From assembly GCA_014384515.1 (NCBI GenBank), contig JACNFS010000110.1, positions 1 through 5,804 on the forward strand: a stretch of 5,804 nt of DNA, in the 5' to 3' direction. The notes under the pieces were generated by a model. The model ran no database searches, had not been told where the DNA came from, and worked only from the letters and a program-made list of their open reading frames with translations. The position numbers and the translations under genes are program-made. Below are positions 5,798 through 5,804 of this stretch, piece after piece. Each line of letters opens with the position of its first letter. Positions within the stretch are counted from its first letter, which is position 1. This DNA comes from Dehalococcoidia bacterium (GTDB lineage Bacteria; Chloroflexota; Dehalococcoidia; GIF9; UBA5629).

Positions 5798-5804
5798 AAT
5801 ATCG

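Overview
This window comes from an anaerobic bacterium that uses selenocysteine. It holds part of a formate dehydrogenase operon on the minus strand, an insertion-sequence remnant, a small membrane-protein operon and about 1.1 kb of repeat-rich DNA with almost no genes. The NuoG-type formate dehydrogenase and the style of the dispersed repeats recall sediment or groundwater anaerobes such as Dehalococcoidia (Chloroflexota). That placement is a guess from memory; no rRNA or other marker gene is present.

Region 1 (1-3280, minus strand): a promoter-like sequence (3252-3280) leads into a broken nuoE-like gene (2854-3220). Next comes a 923-residue formate dehydrogenase catalytic subunit (70-2841), followed through an ATGA overlap by a second NuoG-type 2Fe-2S protein whose first 24 codons are in the window (1-73). 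A plain ORF reading splits the formate dehydrogenase in two at 1708-1710. That stop is an in-frame UGA at the active-site selenocysteine position (residue 378), with a SECIS hairpin at the same spacing as I recall for E. coli fdhF. The enzyme would interconvert formate and CO2 and pass electrons down an N-terminal chain of Fe-S clusters. The usual diaphorase partner NuoE is damaged and NuoF is absent here, so the electron partner is probably encoded beyond position 1 or elsewhere.

Region 2 (3298-4125): a deletion derivative of an ISNCY/IS1202-type insertion sequence. Its long imperfect inverted ends survive, but the transposase has frameshifts and has lost its whole DDE catalytic core. Its left end lies about 18 bp upstream of the formate dehydrogenase promoter.

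Region 3 (4145-4584, minus strand): a promoter (4556-4584) drives an 82-residue two-helix membrane protein resembling AtpZ/AtpI. A 37-residue one-helix peptide, too short for ordinary gene calling, follows it and is probably translationally coupled to it.

Region 4 (4590-5804): a small degraded Cys-containing reading frame (4638-4832), then several classes of dispersed repeats and hairpins. A strong promoter-like sequence at 5768-5797 points rightward out of the window.
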